64,000 nt of DNA from Pipra filicauda (GCF_003945595.2 NW_024105009.1:620001-684000), one strand, 5' to 3'. Counted from the first letter of the stretch, positions 13,866 to 25,199 are shown. Notes: generated from the letters alone by a model not told the origin. Made by a program: numbers and translations.

Positions 13866-15879
13866 CGATCTAAAAGTGCTCTTGCAATTTTGGGCAGAAG
13901 TTTTTGTTTGTTGATATGCAAATATGTACAAAAAGTTCTATATAAATAAGAACTATGAGCTTTTCAGGAGTATCTATAATCTTATATTGACCAATTACAT
14001 TATATACATAGGTTTTCCTGGATAACATATGTAATTTGCACAGTAACATCCCTTCTAAGCCTGAAATTACTCTGCTTTTCTGATAATGGAATTTTGACAT
14101 CAGGGTCACTTTCAGAAAGTGGGAAATGATAGCAAAATACAGGGCTAAAATTTGAACAAATAGAGGAATATTATGTTTGTTCATTTTGAAACAAAATAAG
14201 AATCTAAGAACCGAAATGTGTCGCACGTTGGTTTGTGTGACCATCCCTACTGACACTGGGCAACCATAAATCATAGTATTACTGGAAGCTCCCAGTCAGC
14301 TGATTAAGAGGCACTCAAAGAGGTCTGTCCAAATAACCACCTTCCTGACACGAGGGCCACAAGAAGCCAAGAGAATCTGCTCGTGTTCCTCCACTACACG
14401 CAGGCTGAAATCCAGAAATTGGTCAGAAAATGGGTTTGCCGTTCACAGGGGCCAGTGCTCCTCAGAAAGGGAAAAATGTGACACTACTAACAGAGGCTGT
14501 GTGAAAGTGTGAATGTGCAGCTGAGGTCGGGTGAAAGGGATGTTTGTGTCTGTCTTTGGTTTGTGCTGGGGCATCTTTGGAGTCTGAAGGCAGCTGGGCC
14601 AGGTCCAGGTCCTTGGAAACCGAGGCTGAGACAGGACAGTGAGAGCTTCACTTCTCGTGTCTGTGTGTGTGAGAGGGAAGCCAGAGACAGGGTACAACCC
14701 CAAGTGCATCCAGGCCGAACACTTGGGGTGCCCACGTGCTGCTCCCACAGGCAGTAAGGTTTTGGGGGTGGGGGTGCAAGAGATTGCAGGGGGAACTCCG
14801 AGCAGCCTCACGCCCAAGGCCTCCTGTGCCCAATTTCACCCTCAAGAGGCGCTGAAGGCATCACAGGCTGTGCTGTGGCTTGAAGGGGAGACACCCCCCA
14901 CGTTAAGGCGCTGGCTGGATTTTTGTTGTGCTTTTCCCACAGAAGTGGAGTTGGGAGAGGGGAAGACTAAACGTCCCAATTTAATTTCTTTTTAATGGTC
15001 TGATGGAGCGTCTGACATGTGAATCTTCCCTGTCCCCGCTCTCCAGCTTGACTTCAATGACGGCTTTTAACAAACAGCCTCCCCCAGACAGGGAAATTCT
15101 GCTACCTTGCCCAAACCTGCTCAAATACTTTGAGCTCCCAGTTATCCATTTAGCGCAGGGTTTTGGCAAAATGCAGGAGAGGCGCATTCTTTGAACTGGA
15201 GGTAGACTTAAAAACAGCCCCTTGATCATCAATGATGTCTTTATCCACTGAACCAGAACTGGGTTTTGTAAAACCTTACGCCCATAGTCTCTTGATCTCC
15301 TCCCCGACGTGCCAGCCAGCCCCTGCAAACCAGGTCATTTTAGAAGAGTTCATGCGCCTGTATTCCTGCAGCCCTGCAATATGCATTACAAGTAGCTTAT
15401 CCGGGGCCATCAGTGACCACAGATTAGCGGGGCGATATTCCCTCTGGAAATCTTTGAGCCTGTCCTGCCTTCCCTCATTACAGAGGCTATCGGGTCTGCA
15501 TTGCTTTGCATCCGCTAACCGAGGGGGCTTTGCATAAACTCCTCTTGGGGTTTCGGAGTTTTGCCTCTGAGCAGATCGCGGGCAAACCGGGATGCTCATT
15601 TCCAGCGCCTGTCGGGGAAGGGAAGCCCTACTGCAGTGCCCGGGTGCCCTGCCATCCCCAGGCCGGGCCTGGCTGCCAGGACAGGGTGGGCTCCAGCCGA
15701 GAGCGCCCAGCACCGGGGCCTTGCTGCTTGTGACTTCTCAATGCCAAGTCCTAACTGGGAATTAAAAGCCTGTCCCCTCTTAGTCTTCAGGGGTAAATTT
15801 CAGAGGCTCCAACGCTTGATAATTAAGAAGTTCTGTCGTTCCCCTTGCTGTTGCAATGGCTGTGGTATTTTTAAAGCTT
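13866..15879. other. Intergenic DNA, nothing recognised
   Basis: No supported gene. The 14.4-15.0 kb and 15.2-15.75 kb parts are GC-richer and carry overlapping open frames on both strands, up to about 145 codons, none resembling a known protein. Confidence 0.55.
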
Positions 15880-16350
15880 TTTATTAAAAATTAATTTCTT
15901 TATTTTGTTGGAGACCCATCACTCAGTCACGTGGCTCCCTGTCATGTTTCTATCCTTCCTACTCATATTCGAGTTATGCCATCAAGCTAATATATTGTGA
16001 CTGCTCTTCTCTCTTGTGACAAAGCCTTGCAGCTGCCTCCAAATCAATAGATGTCAAAGAAATATGAAAACAATCATGACAGAGAACTTAAATCCTGGCT
16101 AGAGTCTGCATAATAAAAAATGTGCTTCTGTTCTCAAGGCAGCGGATTAATTTATCCTAAAGTTTAGTCAAATTTTATTCCAGTACCTTTTTCCCAGCAG
16201 ATAGAGCTACATCTGTTGGGTTTGTAATGTAATTTGTAATTACTGCCCTTCATGTGGTCCAATGCCTTGAACCATCTTTAATTAAAAGCATAATTAAGGG
16301 AAGATCTAAAGGAAGACAATTACCAGATGGTCTTTTTTTTAGAAACAGTT
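15880..16350. promoter_or_regulatory. Candidate conserved non-coding element, ~8 kb upstream of P0
   Basis: This AT-rich, non-repetitive block has many homeodomain-type cores: ATTAATT near 15890, TAATTAC near 16238 and repeated TAATTAA near 16280-16296. It lies between more GC-rich flanks. Its composition resembles the developmental enhancers typical of PAX6 flanks, but conservation cannot be tested from one sequence, so the call is inference only. Confidence 0.3.
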
Positions 16351-16677
16351 AGTTGCATTGAGGATGTGTCCTGGTCCATTTCTGACTTGGATTAAAAGGC
16401 AGGATGCCTCCCACACAATCTGCGAGGTGAGAGGCTGAAAAGGGGCTCAGACATCCCGGGCAGCGCCACAACCAATAACTGCGAGAGAGGCTGGGGAGAG
16501 CCAGGGGGAGACTGGGGGGGACCTTGGGACAGAGGGTCGCCCTGGCTCCATCCCATTTCCCTGGGTGAGTGAACCCTGATGCCCTGCTCCAGCCCAAAGC
16601 TCTGGCAAAACCCACCTAAGTCACACCCCGCATCACCAGGGACACCCTACATCTTCTGGGGAACATTTCTCTGGTGA

Positions 16678-16750
16678 AAATAGCAATAAATAATAATTAT
16701 GATAGTAATAGTGATATTGTAGCCGTAATAATAACAATAATAATTTTTAA
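16678..16750. repeat. Degenerate ATA/AAT trinucleotide repeat
   Basis: The segment is built of AATAATAAT-like words with interruptions (ATAGTAATAGTGATATTG) and ends in a run of T. It is simple sequence with no other content seen. Confidence 0.6.
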
Positions 16751-17400
16751 ACCCCACAGGGACTGAATCCCAGAACAGCTTCCAAAAATGAATTATCGCC
16801 TTTACCCCGGGTGGGAGAGACCCTGATGGCGTTCGCCGTGCCTGCCCAGCCTTTGCTCATCACCGGAGGCGGTTGTGGGAGGCGGGTTTAGCCAAAATTT
16901 CCTCTCAGGCAGCAGCAGCCACCCCGGCCTTGCTGGGCTTAGTTTGGGGATCCCTCCTTGCCTTTTGAGGTACTCTCCTTCCGAAAGATTCCCTGCATCC
17001 CGCATCTGGAAGTTTCAGAGACCATTACTAAAGGAGAAAGGGCAGGAGGGGATAGGAAATAACCCCGAAAATATGAATAATGCAACAAAGTGCAGAATTA
17101 TGTGTGAGCACAAAATTTCTAGGGGAAGCTAGGCATAAAAAAAAAACGGGGAGAGAAAAAGAAAAAGGGAAACCTCGAGCAAGGGTGTAATGTAAATTAA
17201 ATTTTTGCTGTATTACTAAGATTTCATTATTTGACTGTTCCTACTCAAAGTAAGGCAGCAATGAATTGTAATCATTTCAATTATCTTCAAGATAGTTTCT
17301 TTAGGACACAAGTTGTCAGAGATAAAAAAGTACATTCTTGCTGCTCCATGGGTCCATTTTCCAGACGGTTTGTCGTTCTTGCTGCATGATTTAGTCGGGG

Positions 17401-17401
<1 letters not shown>

Positions 17402-17431
<30 letters not shown>
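17402..17431. repeat. T30 homopolymer at the edge of a CpG-rich block
   Basis: Thirty uninterrupted T residues are followed at once by a GC-rich, CpG-rich block to about 17570. No retroposon body is visible beside it, so it is not obviously the tail of a retrocopy. Confidence 0.85.
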
Positions 17432-17433
<2 letters not shown>

Positions 17434-18115
17434 ATACTCCGGCTCTCCCGCACGCCCTCCGCCGGGGTGCGGACCCCCTCCCTCCCCACGCGGAGCGGCT
17501 GCGCAGCGCTCCGCGCCCGCGGAGCCGGCGGGGCTGACCCTGCCCCGGCGCCCGCTTCGCCGCCATCCTCTTGAATTAACTTCGCACAAGAGCTTTTCTT
17601 TTGGTTGGTTGGCTTTACCACTTTTTCCCTCTTATTTTTTGCGGCTCTCCCAGTCTCGCTTTCTTCCCCCTCCTCACCCCCCCCTTCCCTCCCTCTCTTC
17701 CTCCGTGGAATATTTCCTGACCCATTACTCTGATAAAGCAATAAACGCGGGGCGGGCGGCCCCGCACCTCGCCTGGCCGCGGGGCACTCGAAGCAGGATC
17801 CGTCCTCGTCCTCGTCCCCATCCCCGCAGCCCTGCAAATACTGTTTTCTCCCTGCTGATGTGGGTTGATTTGCAAGTGAGAGCTGCTCTCCGCCGGGAAG
17901 GCGCTTAGGTCTCTTTAAGCGCAAACCAAATAACATTTAAATGCCTTTTTACTGCCGGGGCATTATTTATTTAAGTGGCCGTCGGAAATCACAGCAGCGC
18001 GGTTCCCGTTCCTCCCGGAATATTGTCCTTGCCGGTTTATTGGAGCGACTGGTGTAAAACAGGCTCTTTCGGAATAAAAGGGCGCGTTTCTCCCCATTAT
18101 TCATATCTGCGGAGT
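17432..18115. promoter_or_regulatory. CpG-rich block, possible regulatory island
   Basis: Two CpG-dense parts (about 17440-17570 and 17740-17870) flank a pyrimidine-rich middle. No splice-supported exon is visible. Open frames here are composition artefacts. The block could be an upstream CpG island of the PAX6 regulatory domain. Confidence 0.35.
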
Positions 18116-18136
18116 CCCAGGCCTTTAGTACATTAA

Positions 18137-18207
18137 AAAAGCTTCAAAAGGACAATTCGCCATCCACAGATATTATATTTGTGAAATGTCCTTTTGTCGA
18201 AGCTTTT
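18137..18207. promoter_or_regulatory. Long near-perfect hairpin upstream of PAX6
   Basis: The left arm AAAAGCTTCAAAAGGACA (18137-18154) pairs over all 18 positions with the right arm at 18187-18207, apart from a GTC bulge at 18196-18198. The 32-nt loop itself contains CACA (18165-18168) facing TGTG (18180-18183) around a TATA-like palindrome. The result is a compact stem of more than 20 bp in otherwise unique, AT-rich DNA. It could be a cruciform, a paired transcription-factor site or an RNA fold; function is unknown. Confidence 0.8.
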
Positions 18208-18539
18208 AACACCTTCTTATAACGAATCATTTGTTCTTTTCTTTTTAATTTTGATAGACAATTAGCCATCAAATATACACCAGTTGACTGTAACCGAGCA
18301 TTAAACTAGCCTTTATTTAACGCTAATTTAGCATAGCTGCTTTGTTTAACTTTGCCATACAAGAACCAGGTTTTGTAGCAAAAAATAGGTGTAATTTTAT
18401 GTGGGGCTTCATTTCTTTTGGCCCTCTGCACAGCAAGCCCTCTCCTCTTTGTAACCCATTCTGCTGGGCAGAAACACCATTTCGGAGTGCCTAGCACCTG
18501 GAGTCTGGAAAAAATTAGCATTGATATAGATTTAGTTGA

Positions 18540-18800
18540 AATGTAATCTCTTAAATCTGTCCAAGATTCGGGGAGATAATTACACTTTCACTGAATTGAC
18601 AGAGGTCAGCGTCTCTGTGGACCTGAGGAGTTGATTTACTAACAATAGTGTTACATAAAAAATGGTGTTTGAGATTATAATGTTAATAGATGCAGTCACT
18701 GGGGAAAGCAGGCAGGCTACAACTAATTCGATGGAACTTGGTTTTTGCTTTACAAGGTTTCGAATCACTTGCAGCATTTAATTTAGAGGAATGAGTTTGC
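18540..18800. promoter_or_regulatory. Candidate enhancer block with TGACAG and ATTA cores
   Basis: This is a unique AT-rich block about 5.6 kb upstream of P0. It includes GATAATTACAC (about 18575), a MEIS-type TGACAG half-site at 18597-18602, ATTATAATGTTAATAG (about 18674) and CAGTAATTACAGC just beyond its end (about 18800). PAX6 upstream enhancers for ectoderm/lens and pancreas in mammals carry MEIS and homeodomain sites of this kind. I cannot say which named element, if any, this corresponds to. Confidence 0.4.
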
Positions 18801-18849
18801 CAGTAATTACAGCAAATGGAAAGGTCGCCTTGGAATATTAGTTATTTTT

Positions 18850-20115
18850 TGCCAACTTGGGACTCGGGGGTTTGTGGGGAGGGTCCTTTTTCTCTGCCCC
18901 CGGCGATGGCCGAGAGAGCCGCGGTGCTGCATCTCCTGCACTTCTACCGCTGGTCACCTCGGGCCCAGCAAAAACCCGCTCAGACAAAAGAAACGGGGGT
19001 AAAAAATATTTGTGTAAGCGCTGGAGTAGCCCCTCGAGTGGGACCCGACAGTTTTCTGCGAGAGTCGGGATTTCTTTCTGCTCCTGGGAGATGCTCTCCC
19101 GGACGGGCCAGGTCAGCACCTCCTCGGGCAAAGCGCACCACGTCCTGGGGGAAAATGCTCCGCAGCTTCGTTTGCATTTTGGGGGGTCGCGACAGGAGTG
19201 GGGGGCTTGGGGCCGTGCTCCGGTGAGCCCGCTCCCGCCTCCCACTGGGCAGAGTTTACCCAGTGACAACCTGGCGGGGACCAGATGGCCCAAATCCGGA
19301 CACTGCCCCGCCAGCCCCTCCAGGTCACGCTGCCTCTTTGTGCACCCTGCAAAGCCCGGCCCAAGCCCAAGCCCTTGTGCCACGACGTACCCTGTGTGTC
19401 GTGACCCTCCACACCCCGCAGGGAACGTTCCCCACTTCGGCAGGACCTCGGCTTTTTTCCCGCAGGGACACAGGGAGGGCCCTGCTGGGGAGTCACGAGT
19501 GACCAAGGGGAGCCGAGGGACGGGGTGTCCCTCGAAGGAGAGGAGCTGGTGCCGGGTGTGGGTCCCCTCTCCGGTCCCTCCAGGGGGTCCCACGGGGCTG
19601 CTCCCTCCCGCTCCCGGAGGGGTCCCTGCAGACCCGACGGGCAGCGGAGGTGGAGAGCCCACCCTGCCCGGCCCTGTCCGCGCCCGCGGGCCCGGCGCTG
19701 GGAGCCCGGCGCTGCCCGCGCTGCGCGGGCGCGGAGGGGCGCGGCAGCCCCTGCCCCGCATCCATCCCCCGCCGAGCATCGCCGCCGGGGAGCCGTAAAT
19801 CCAAACCGATTCCCTGCAGGACACACCGCGCTCTGTATGCCGGGCCGGGCGGGCGGTGGCTCATCAGCGGGGAGCCCCGCACACCTCGAGGGGATGCGCT
19901 ACCTGCGCCGGGCACTCCGCTCCGGCCCCTCCGCGCCTCGGCCGGCTTGGGGCACGGACAAAGGCGGGCGGGAGCGTCCCAGCGGCTCGTCCCCCGGGCT
20001 CGTCCCGCTGCCCCGGCAGGGCCGTGCCCGTGCCCGCGGGCGGGGGCGCCGGGGCGGCTCCCGGGGCCGCGGCTCCGGTGAGCGCCGGCAGCCGGGGCAG
20101 CGCCGGCTCCGCAGC
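18850..20115. promoter_or_regulatory. GC-rich, CpG-rich block upstream of PAX6
   Basis: CpG density is high, above all from 19590 to 20110, and all six frames are largely open, with frames of up to 328 codons on the - strand and 313 on the + strand. The predicted peptides are Pro/Arg/Gly-rich and match no family, so they are composition artefacts. A CpG island 4-5 kb upstream of P0 could be the promoter of an upstream or antisense non-coding transcript. Mammals have such a transcript upstream of PAX6. Confidence 0.4.
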
Positions 20116-20139
20116 CTTCGCCGCCCTTCCGTCCCTGCC

Positions 20140-20510
20140 TGTTTATATTTTAAGTCCACCCCGATCTTATATGTAACAGCAATATATATGTTAATTGAAA
20201 ACTTCTGAATTTAAAAAGGTTGTGACAAGTTATAATTTGTCTTGTCAATGTCTGGAATCCTTGTTTAGCTCTTTAGTTGTGTCTGCTGTTCGTGCCTGTC
20301 AGATAACAGCTTGCCTAACACGCTGCCTTCCTCTCTTATGGCACGGAAATGACAAATGTGCTGTTTTATCCATACAATTTATTTCATTATTGTTGCCAGC
20401 ACGAAGCATCACAATCAATCATAAGGAAGTCCAGTTGGCAGGTGTCAATCTTGGTATGTTTTTGTACGTCTCAGTCTATATTTAATCCAATTACAAGGGT
20501 CATGGAGTAA
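20140..20510. promoter_or_regulatory. Candidate upstream PAX6 enhancer with PBX/MEIS-type sites
   Basis: Unique AT-rich block 3.8-4.1 kb upstream of P0. It contains CAATCAATCA (20412-20421, a TGATTGATTG PBX-type site on the other strand), GTGTCAATC (20442-20450, a GATTGACAC PBX/MEIS-type composite), a SOX-like ATTGTT near 20390 and a TGACAAG/CTTGTCA inverted pair (20223-20229 and 20241-20247). In the mouse, the pancreas enhancer lies just upstream of the ectoderm enhancer at about -4 kb and is regulated by MEIS/PREP/PBX proteins. Position and motif content fit, but the identification is inference. Confidence 0.45.
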
Positions 20511-20639
20511 GTGCAAATCCCCTTGTTACAACTCACATCTTATTCAAGATTTAAAGTAAAAAGTCAACTTGATCACATGGGCGCTTTGGGGGTCCTCCGA
20601 TACCTTTTGATATGTCGTTCCCCCCTCCCAAATTATGCA

Positions 20640-20940
20640 GAGATAGCGTTTTATCAAAGAGTTATAGCGGGTCGGTTAGGGTTTGGGGATTTTTTTTTTC
20701 CCTGAGTGTTTGTGTGCAAATGAAGTATCTTGTTATTTTGCTAAAGAAGAGGGAGGCTTTAATGATGGGAGATCTTTCCGCTCATTGCCCTTTCAAATAC
20801 AATTGTAGATCGAACTCAGCCTTGTCACGTTGAGGAAAAGTGAATTTCTAACATCCAGGACGTGCCTGTCGACTTTCAGCGAATTGCATCCAATCACCCC
20901 CAGGGAATTCAGCTAATGTCTCAGTCTAAACCGGGATGAG
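20640..20940. promoter_or_regulatory. Candidate ectoderm/lens-type enhancer block
   Basis: Unique block about 3.4-3.6 kb upstream of P0, close to where the mouse surface-ectoderm enhancer lies. It includes CTTTCAAATACAATTGTAG (about 20789), with SOX-type CAATTGT, then GAATTGCATCC (from about 20880) and CAGCTAATG (from about 20910). No alignment was possible, so the assignment is positional. Confidence 0.35.
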
Positions 20941-22290
20941 GGGAGAAAAACAAATCAAACATTGTCCGGAGTCACGCTTATTATGAAAATGTTTTAAAGG
21001 ATAGAGAAGGGAAATAATTCAAGACAGCCCAGAATAAAGTTTTCGACAAATTAATAGCATTAGGAGTCTTCAGGGGAAAAGAAAAAAAAAAAAAAAAGAG
21101 AGATTGAGAGAGAAAGCCCAGCTACAAAGTTAAGGTATAAAGAAATGATTTATAGCTATACTTTTCTTTTTCTAAGCAAGAAGCATTTTTTTTTTTAATC
21201 TTGATTTTTTTTCTTTTTGGATGAGAAACAAGGTTACGGCATTGAAAATAATAGTCTTATTATACAGTCGGCTACGGTGGGATTCTTCACGAGGGAAAAT
21301 GTTATCTTTCTGCTAAATTTCTGTCTTTAGGACGCTTCAGTTCACAGAAGTTTCTTGCAGCATCTTAAATTAAAGCCCCCAAACACACGCTCCCGCACAC
21401 TAATCCCGCTTGTTACAACAAGTTTCCAGCTCGCCAAGGGTTCACAGAGTGGGGTGCCCATGTCAGCCGGCTCAGCCCGCTCTGGGCAAATGCTCAGGAG
21501 AAGGGAAGGTGCAACCGTTTACCAGGTCGCAGGAGAGCCTCGCAGGCTGCCAGCCGCACAACAGCCGGAAAGCTCTCCCAACTTTATATGCCAGCACACA
21601 AAAAGCCATTTCAATAATAACTCAGGTATTTTTTATTCGAAGAGATGGAGCTATTCAGTTTCTATCAAACTACGAGAGGGCTGAGCCGACAGGACGAGAG
21701 GATTAAAAAAAAAAAAAAAAAGAAAAAAAAAAGAAAAAAACAAACCAACAAACCCAACAATACAAAACAAGAGCAAAATTACATTCCTGCACCAAGGTTT
21801 AAACGCAATCCTGGGGGCAAAAGAGAAATGTTAGACAAGCAAAGAAACGTGTGGGGAAAATAAAAGGAAAATATTTAAAAACACATACCTTGGACAAGGG
21901 CAAAATATCCCAGCTAAAATGCTAGTCAAGAGCCTCTTTCCTTGAAAGCCAAAACCACGTTTCTATCGCAATATTTTTCCTGTTCTAGAGCTTTTCCTTT
22001 GGTTTTTACCGTTTATTGTAGCTAGTCTTGGACCCTGCAGCCTGTGCAATGCCACAGTAAACAAATTGTTCTGATGTGCTTATTATTATTGCTCAAGTTC
22101 TGCTTGGATAGAGAATTAAAGCTCATTATTACAGTGTGTGTTGAGAATTGCTCAATCTATGTGAACACGGGGGTTTGGGGCATCCTCGGGAAAAGGAAAA
22201 AAAAAAAAAGGAAAAAAAGAAAAAAACCCCACAACTTCGGAACGCAGTGTAAATCAAATATGTATAACGCTTATAAATTTGTAACACGTT
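20941..22290. other. AT-rich spacer with A-runs, no gene
   Basis: No exons or islands seen. It has poly-A/poly-T stretches near 21080-21096, 21186-21197, 21704-21730 and 22198-22218. Open frames are short and cross the homopolymers. Confidence 0.5.
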
Positions 22291-22740
22291 GCCGTGCCCC
22301 TGCTCCTCTCCCCTGCCCGGGCGCGACGACGCCCGCACCGAGCCCGCTCCCCTCCGCGCCCGCGGGGCTCAGCTCCGCGCTGCAGCGCGGAGCATCCTCC
22401 GTCCTCCGCGGCTCGGGAAAGGCTGCGGACCCGGTCGTGACAGAAGCAAAAATTAACGGGGACACACGCACGGGCGGGGGGGGGGACACTTTGCTGGCCC
22501 GCTCCCCCGGCACCGCTCCCTGCCCGAGCCTGCCCGGCGGGGCGCGGGGGCTCCGCAGGGTTGCGCGGCGGGGGGCGGCCCTTGGGCACCCCCTCCTCGG
22601 TCCGGGGGTGACACCGGGCCTGCCCGGGGGAGCCCCCGCCGCCGAACGGAGTTTCCCGAGGCAGCGCCCGGCAGGGAGAGGCGGCCGGCCCGGCCCGCCG
22701 CCCCCGGGGTCCCGCCTGCCTCTGAGCGCAGCCTTTGCAG
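22291..22740. promoter_or_regulatory. CpG island ~1.6-2 kb upstream of P0
   Basis: The segment is very GC-rich and CpG-dense, bounded by A-rich DNA upstream and a T-run at about 22774-22792 downstream. A 338-codon frame runs through it (22044-23060), but its product is low-complexity Pro/Gly/Arg and it crosses homopolymers, so I do not treat it as a gene. Confidence 0.5.
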
Positions 22741-23109
22741 GGGTTTTTTTCCACTATTCTTTATTATTATCCTTTTTTTTTTTTTTTTTTTTCAGGCGAT
22801 CTCCCAGCCAAATACGGACTCTGTTCCCGTCGCTCCCCCACTTTCCTGCCTCGTTTCCCTCTCCCTGTCTCTATTTTTTTTTAGGAGATAAAAAGGCAAA
22901 CAGAGCGCTCTGGCGCTGGCGAGGGGCTGTTTGCCTGCCTCCGCCGAGGCCTGGCCAAGCAGACTTGGCTTCACGCCTGAGCAGTTTCTGGAGAGCGGCG
23001 CGCTGGAGAGCAGGGGAGGCAGCACCTGGCCCTGCTTTAGGAGCCATCTCCTTTTATTGACAGCCAGATAAGCAGGCGGGAGCCGTGGTGTTTCCAACGC
23101 TTCCCTGGA

Positions 23110-24180
23110 GGACCCTGCCGGGTTGCAGGGAGCCGCAAGCCCCTTAATGGCAGCGGCTCCAAACGCGCCGCGAAACCCCTTCCTGGCAGCACCCCCGGAG
23201 CCGTCGCTACCTGCCAACGCGGCCTGGCCGTGTAAGGGACAGGGTCACCCGGGATCCGGGCGGGCTCCCCGGGATTCCTGCCCCGGGGGGTCCCGCCTGA
23301 CCCCGGCCCGCAGAGCTGGAGCAGGGGCCGGGGCCGGGCGAGTGCCCCCGCACTCCTCAAAGCGCTCTCCCCGCACCCCCCGCCACAGCCCGCTCCTAAT
23401 GGATCCGGCGGCCCCCGCCTCATCCCGGGCGGGCGGCAGGTTCATGAAACATTTAAGTGCAGTTCAATAAAACTATCGGCTGCGGGGGGGCCCTCTTTGC
23501 TGATGAATTATTTACCCTGACAAGTGTGCGCAAATAACGGGCCTCTCTCCCTCCCTCTCTAATGGGAGAGGGTGCGGACAGGGAGCCCGGGCAGGACCCG
23601 CAGGGCCCCGGATCACCCGCAGAGGCTGCCAGGGCGCAGGGAGGCTGCCGGAGCGGCCCACGCGTGTCCCGGCCGTCCCGCGGCCTGTCCTTAGGTCTCG
23701 CAGGGTCCGGCATCTCGTTCCAGCAGGAGACCTGCGGGCGAGCTGGAGGGCCACAGCGTTTCCCAGGAGCCACAGGGTTGGGTCAGGTTTTGCGGGGCCT
23801 CTTTACCCGCGCAAGAGCGTCCCTCCTTCGCAGCGCCTTTCAGAGGGGGAGAAGCCAAACCTCAGCCCAAACCTCGACCTGAGAGGCCGGGGATAGGCCC
23901 GGCTGCCGGCGGTGCTGCGGCTGGGGCGAGCCGTCGGGCCGCAGGCCCCGGTTGCCGGTGGGCAGCGGGAGGAGGCAGCGACCCCGCCGGTACACGAGGG
24001 AGCCCCCGGTCCAAGGGAGTCCCGTCCGACGGCCAAGCCCCGGCGCGGAGCCCCGGGCGGAGCGGGACCCCGGGCGGGGCCGTGCCGTGCAGGGCCGTGC
24101 CCGCCGACGGGGCGGGCGGTGTCCGGGCTCGCGCCGTTCGCGCTCGTGTCGCCCAAAATGTCTCATTAGCGAACTACTGT
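23110..24180. promoter_or_regulatory. PAX6: CpG island leading into the P0 promoter
   Basis: CpG-rich sequence, continuous across the P0 promoter and exon 0 into about 25100, forms the largest island in the window. It includes ATGAATTATTTACC near 23502 and a GC-rich run up to the CRE at 24187. This agrees with PAX6 being a CpG-island developmental gene. Confidence 0.6.
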
Positions 24181-24289
24181 CCGCCGTGACGTCACCGGGG
24201 CGGCCCAGCCAATGGGGGGAGGCGCTGGCTTCGATATTAAGGGAAAGTTAGTGCAAAGGCAGCACCCCTCTTTTGCTGTCATTGACATT
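24181..24289 (+). promoter_or_regulatory. PAX6: PAX6 distal promoter P0
   Basis: The segment contains a perfect CRE palindrome TGACGTCA (24187-24194), a GGGGCGG Sp1-type box, a CCAAT box in forward orientation (24209-24213) and a weak TATA-like GATATTAAGG (from 24233), in that order, immediately before exon 0. P0 is the upstream of the two main PAX6 promoters known in birds and mammals, and its 6.4 kb distance to P1 here fits that arrangement. The start site is not determined. Confidence 0.7.
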
Positions 24290-24396
24290 TAAACTGTGTG
24301 GCAGGTTCTTTGCGTGGAAATTGGCGACCGGAGCCGCCAGGTACCTCCTCCCGGCCGCGGGACCGCCGCGCCCAGACCCTCCGCTCCCGCTGACAG
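24290..24396 (+). other. PAX6: PAX6 non-coding exon 0 (P0 transcript)
   Basis: The sequence CATTTAAACTGTGTGGCAGG (from 24286) and the 3' end CCTCCGCTCCCGCTGACAG followed by GTAACG closely resemble the start and end of human exon 0 as I remember it (CATTTAAACTCTGGGGCAGG ... CTCCCAG/GTAACC). The donor is CAG/GTAACG with the intron starting at 24397. The 5' end is approximate. P0 transcripts are expected to splice this exon to exon 2. Confidence 0.7.
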
Positions 24397-25150
24397 GTAA
24401 CGTCCCCGCACGTCCCCTCCACCCCCAGCCCCTCGCCCCGACCGCGGGCCGCTGCCGGCCGCCAGCCCGACGGGAGGGGCCGGGCACCCCGACCCCGGGT
24501 ACCCCCACCCCGCGGGGGGAAGGCGAGGGGAGCGGGCCGGAGCCCCGCACAACAGGTGGGGGTGGGAGGAGGGGTGGGAGGGAGCGGCTCCGGCCGCTGC
24601 CCGCCCGTCGGAGGGGGCGCCGCGGGGCGGAGGGGGCGGCCGGCGGTGCGAGCCGCTTCCCAAACTTCCCCCCCTGCGCGGGCGGCGCAGCCCCCTCCCC
24701 TTCCCCCCGCCCCGTGACCCGGGCCCCGCTCCCTCGCCGTGACCCGTCTCAGGTGGCGGGGGCAGCCGCGGGTTACCGCGCCCCTCGGAGCACCCCGCTC
24801 GGCGCCCCCCGCGCCCTGGAGCGGCCGGCTCGGGCTCGGGCTCCAGCCCCCCGGGCTGAATGGACGGGATGGGAGCGGGTCACGGAGAGTCCGGCGTGAC
24901 GCCCCCGCGGAGGGGCGCGGAAAGGCAGGCTGGCGGCGGGGCTGCGGGAGCAGAGCCGAGCCGAGCCGGGCTGCCGTCGGGGGCCGCGTCCCAACCACCC
25001 TTTTCCCCGCCTAACGCCGGGGGCTCGCCGGTCGCCGCGGAGGCTCTGTCACCCTACCCGGGCTGGAAAGGTCCGGTCGCCGAGAGGCGACCACTTCTTG
25101 GGCCCCAAACTCGGGCTTGGCTTCCCAACCCTGGGTGCCTCTACTAAATC
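24397..25150. other. PAX6: GC-rich start of the P0-P1 intron
   Basis: Downstream half of the P0 CpG island. No further exon was identified. Open frames on both strands are Pro/Arg/Gly-rich composition artefacts. Confidence 0.5.
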
Positions 25151-25199
25151 GGGGCGTCAGTGGGAGAGAAAGGTACCGTAGAAAGGCCGTTCTTCCTCC

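Noticed and set aside
18540..18800. Naming this block as the PAX6 ectoderm enhancer outright
   Set aside because: Motifs fit, but the distance to P0 (5.6 kb) is larger than in mouse and 20640-20940 fits better by position; I cannot align them.
18838..19824. Long - strand open frame of 328 codons, with + strand frames of 313 and 227 codons overlapping
   Set aside because: All frames are open because the DNA is GC-rich and CpG-rich. The products are Pro/Gly/Arg-rich with no domain, and there is no splice or start context.
22044..23060. 338-codon + strand open frame upstream of P0
   Set aside because: It crosses poly-A and poly-T tracts, the product is low-complexity, and a CpG island explains the lack of stops.
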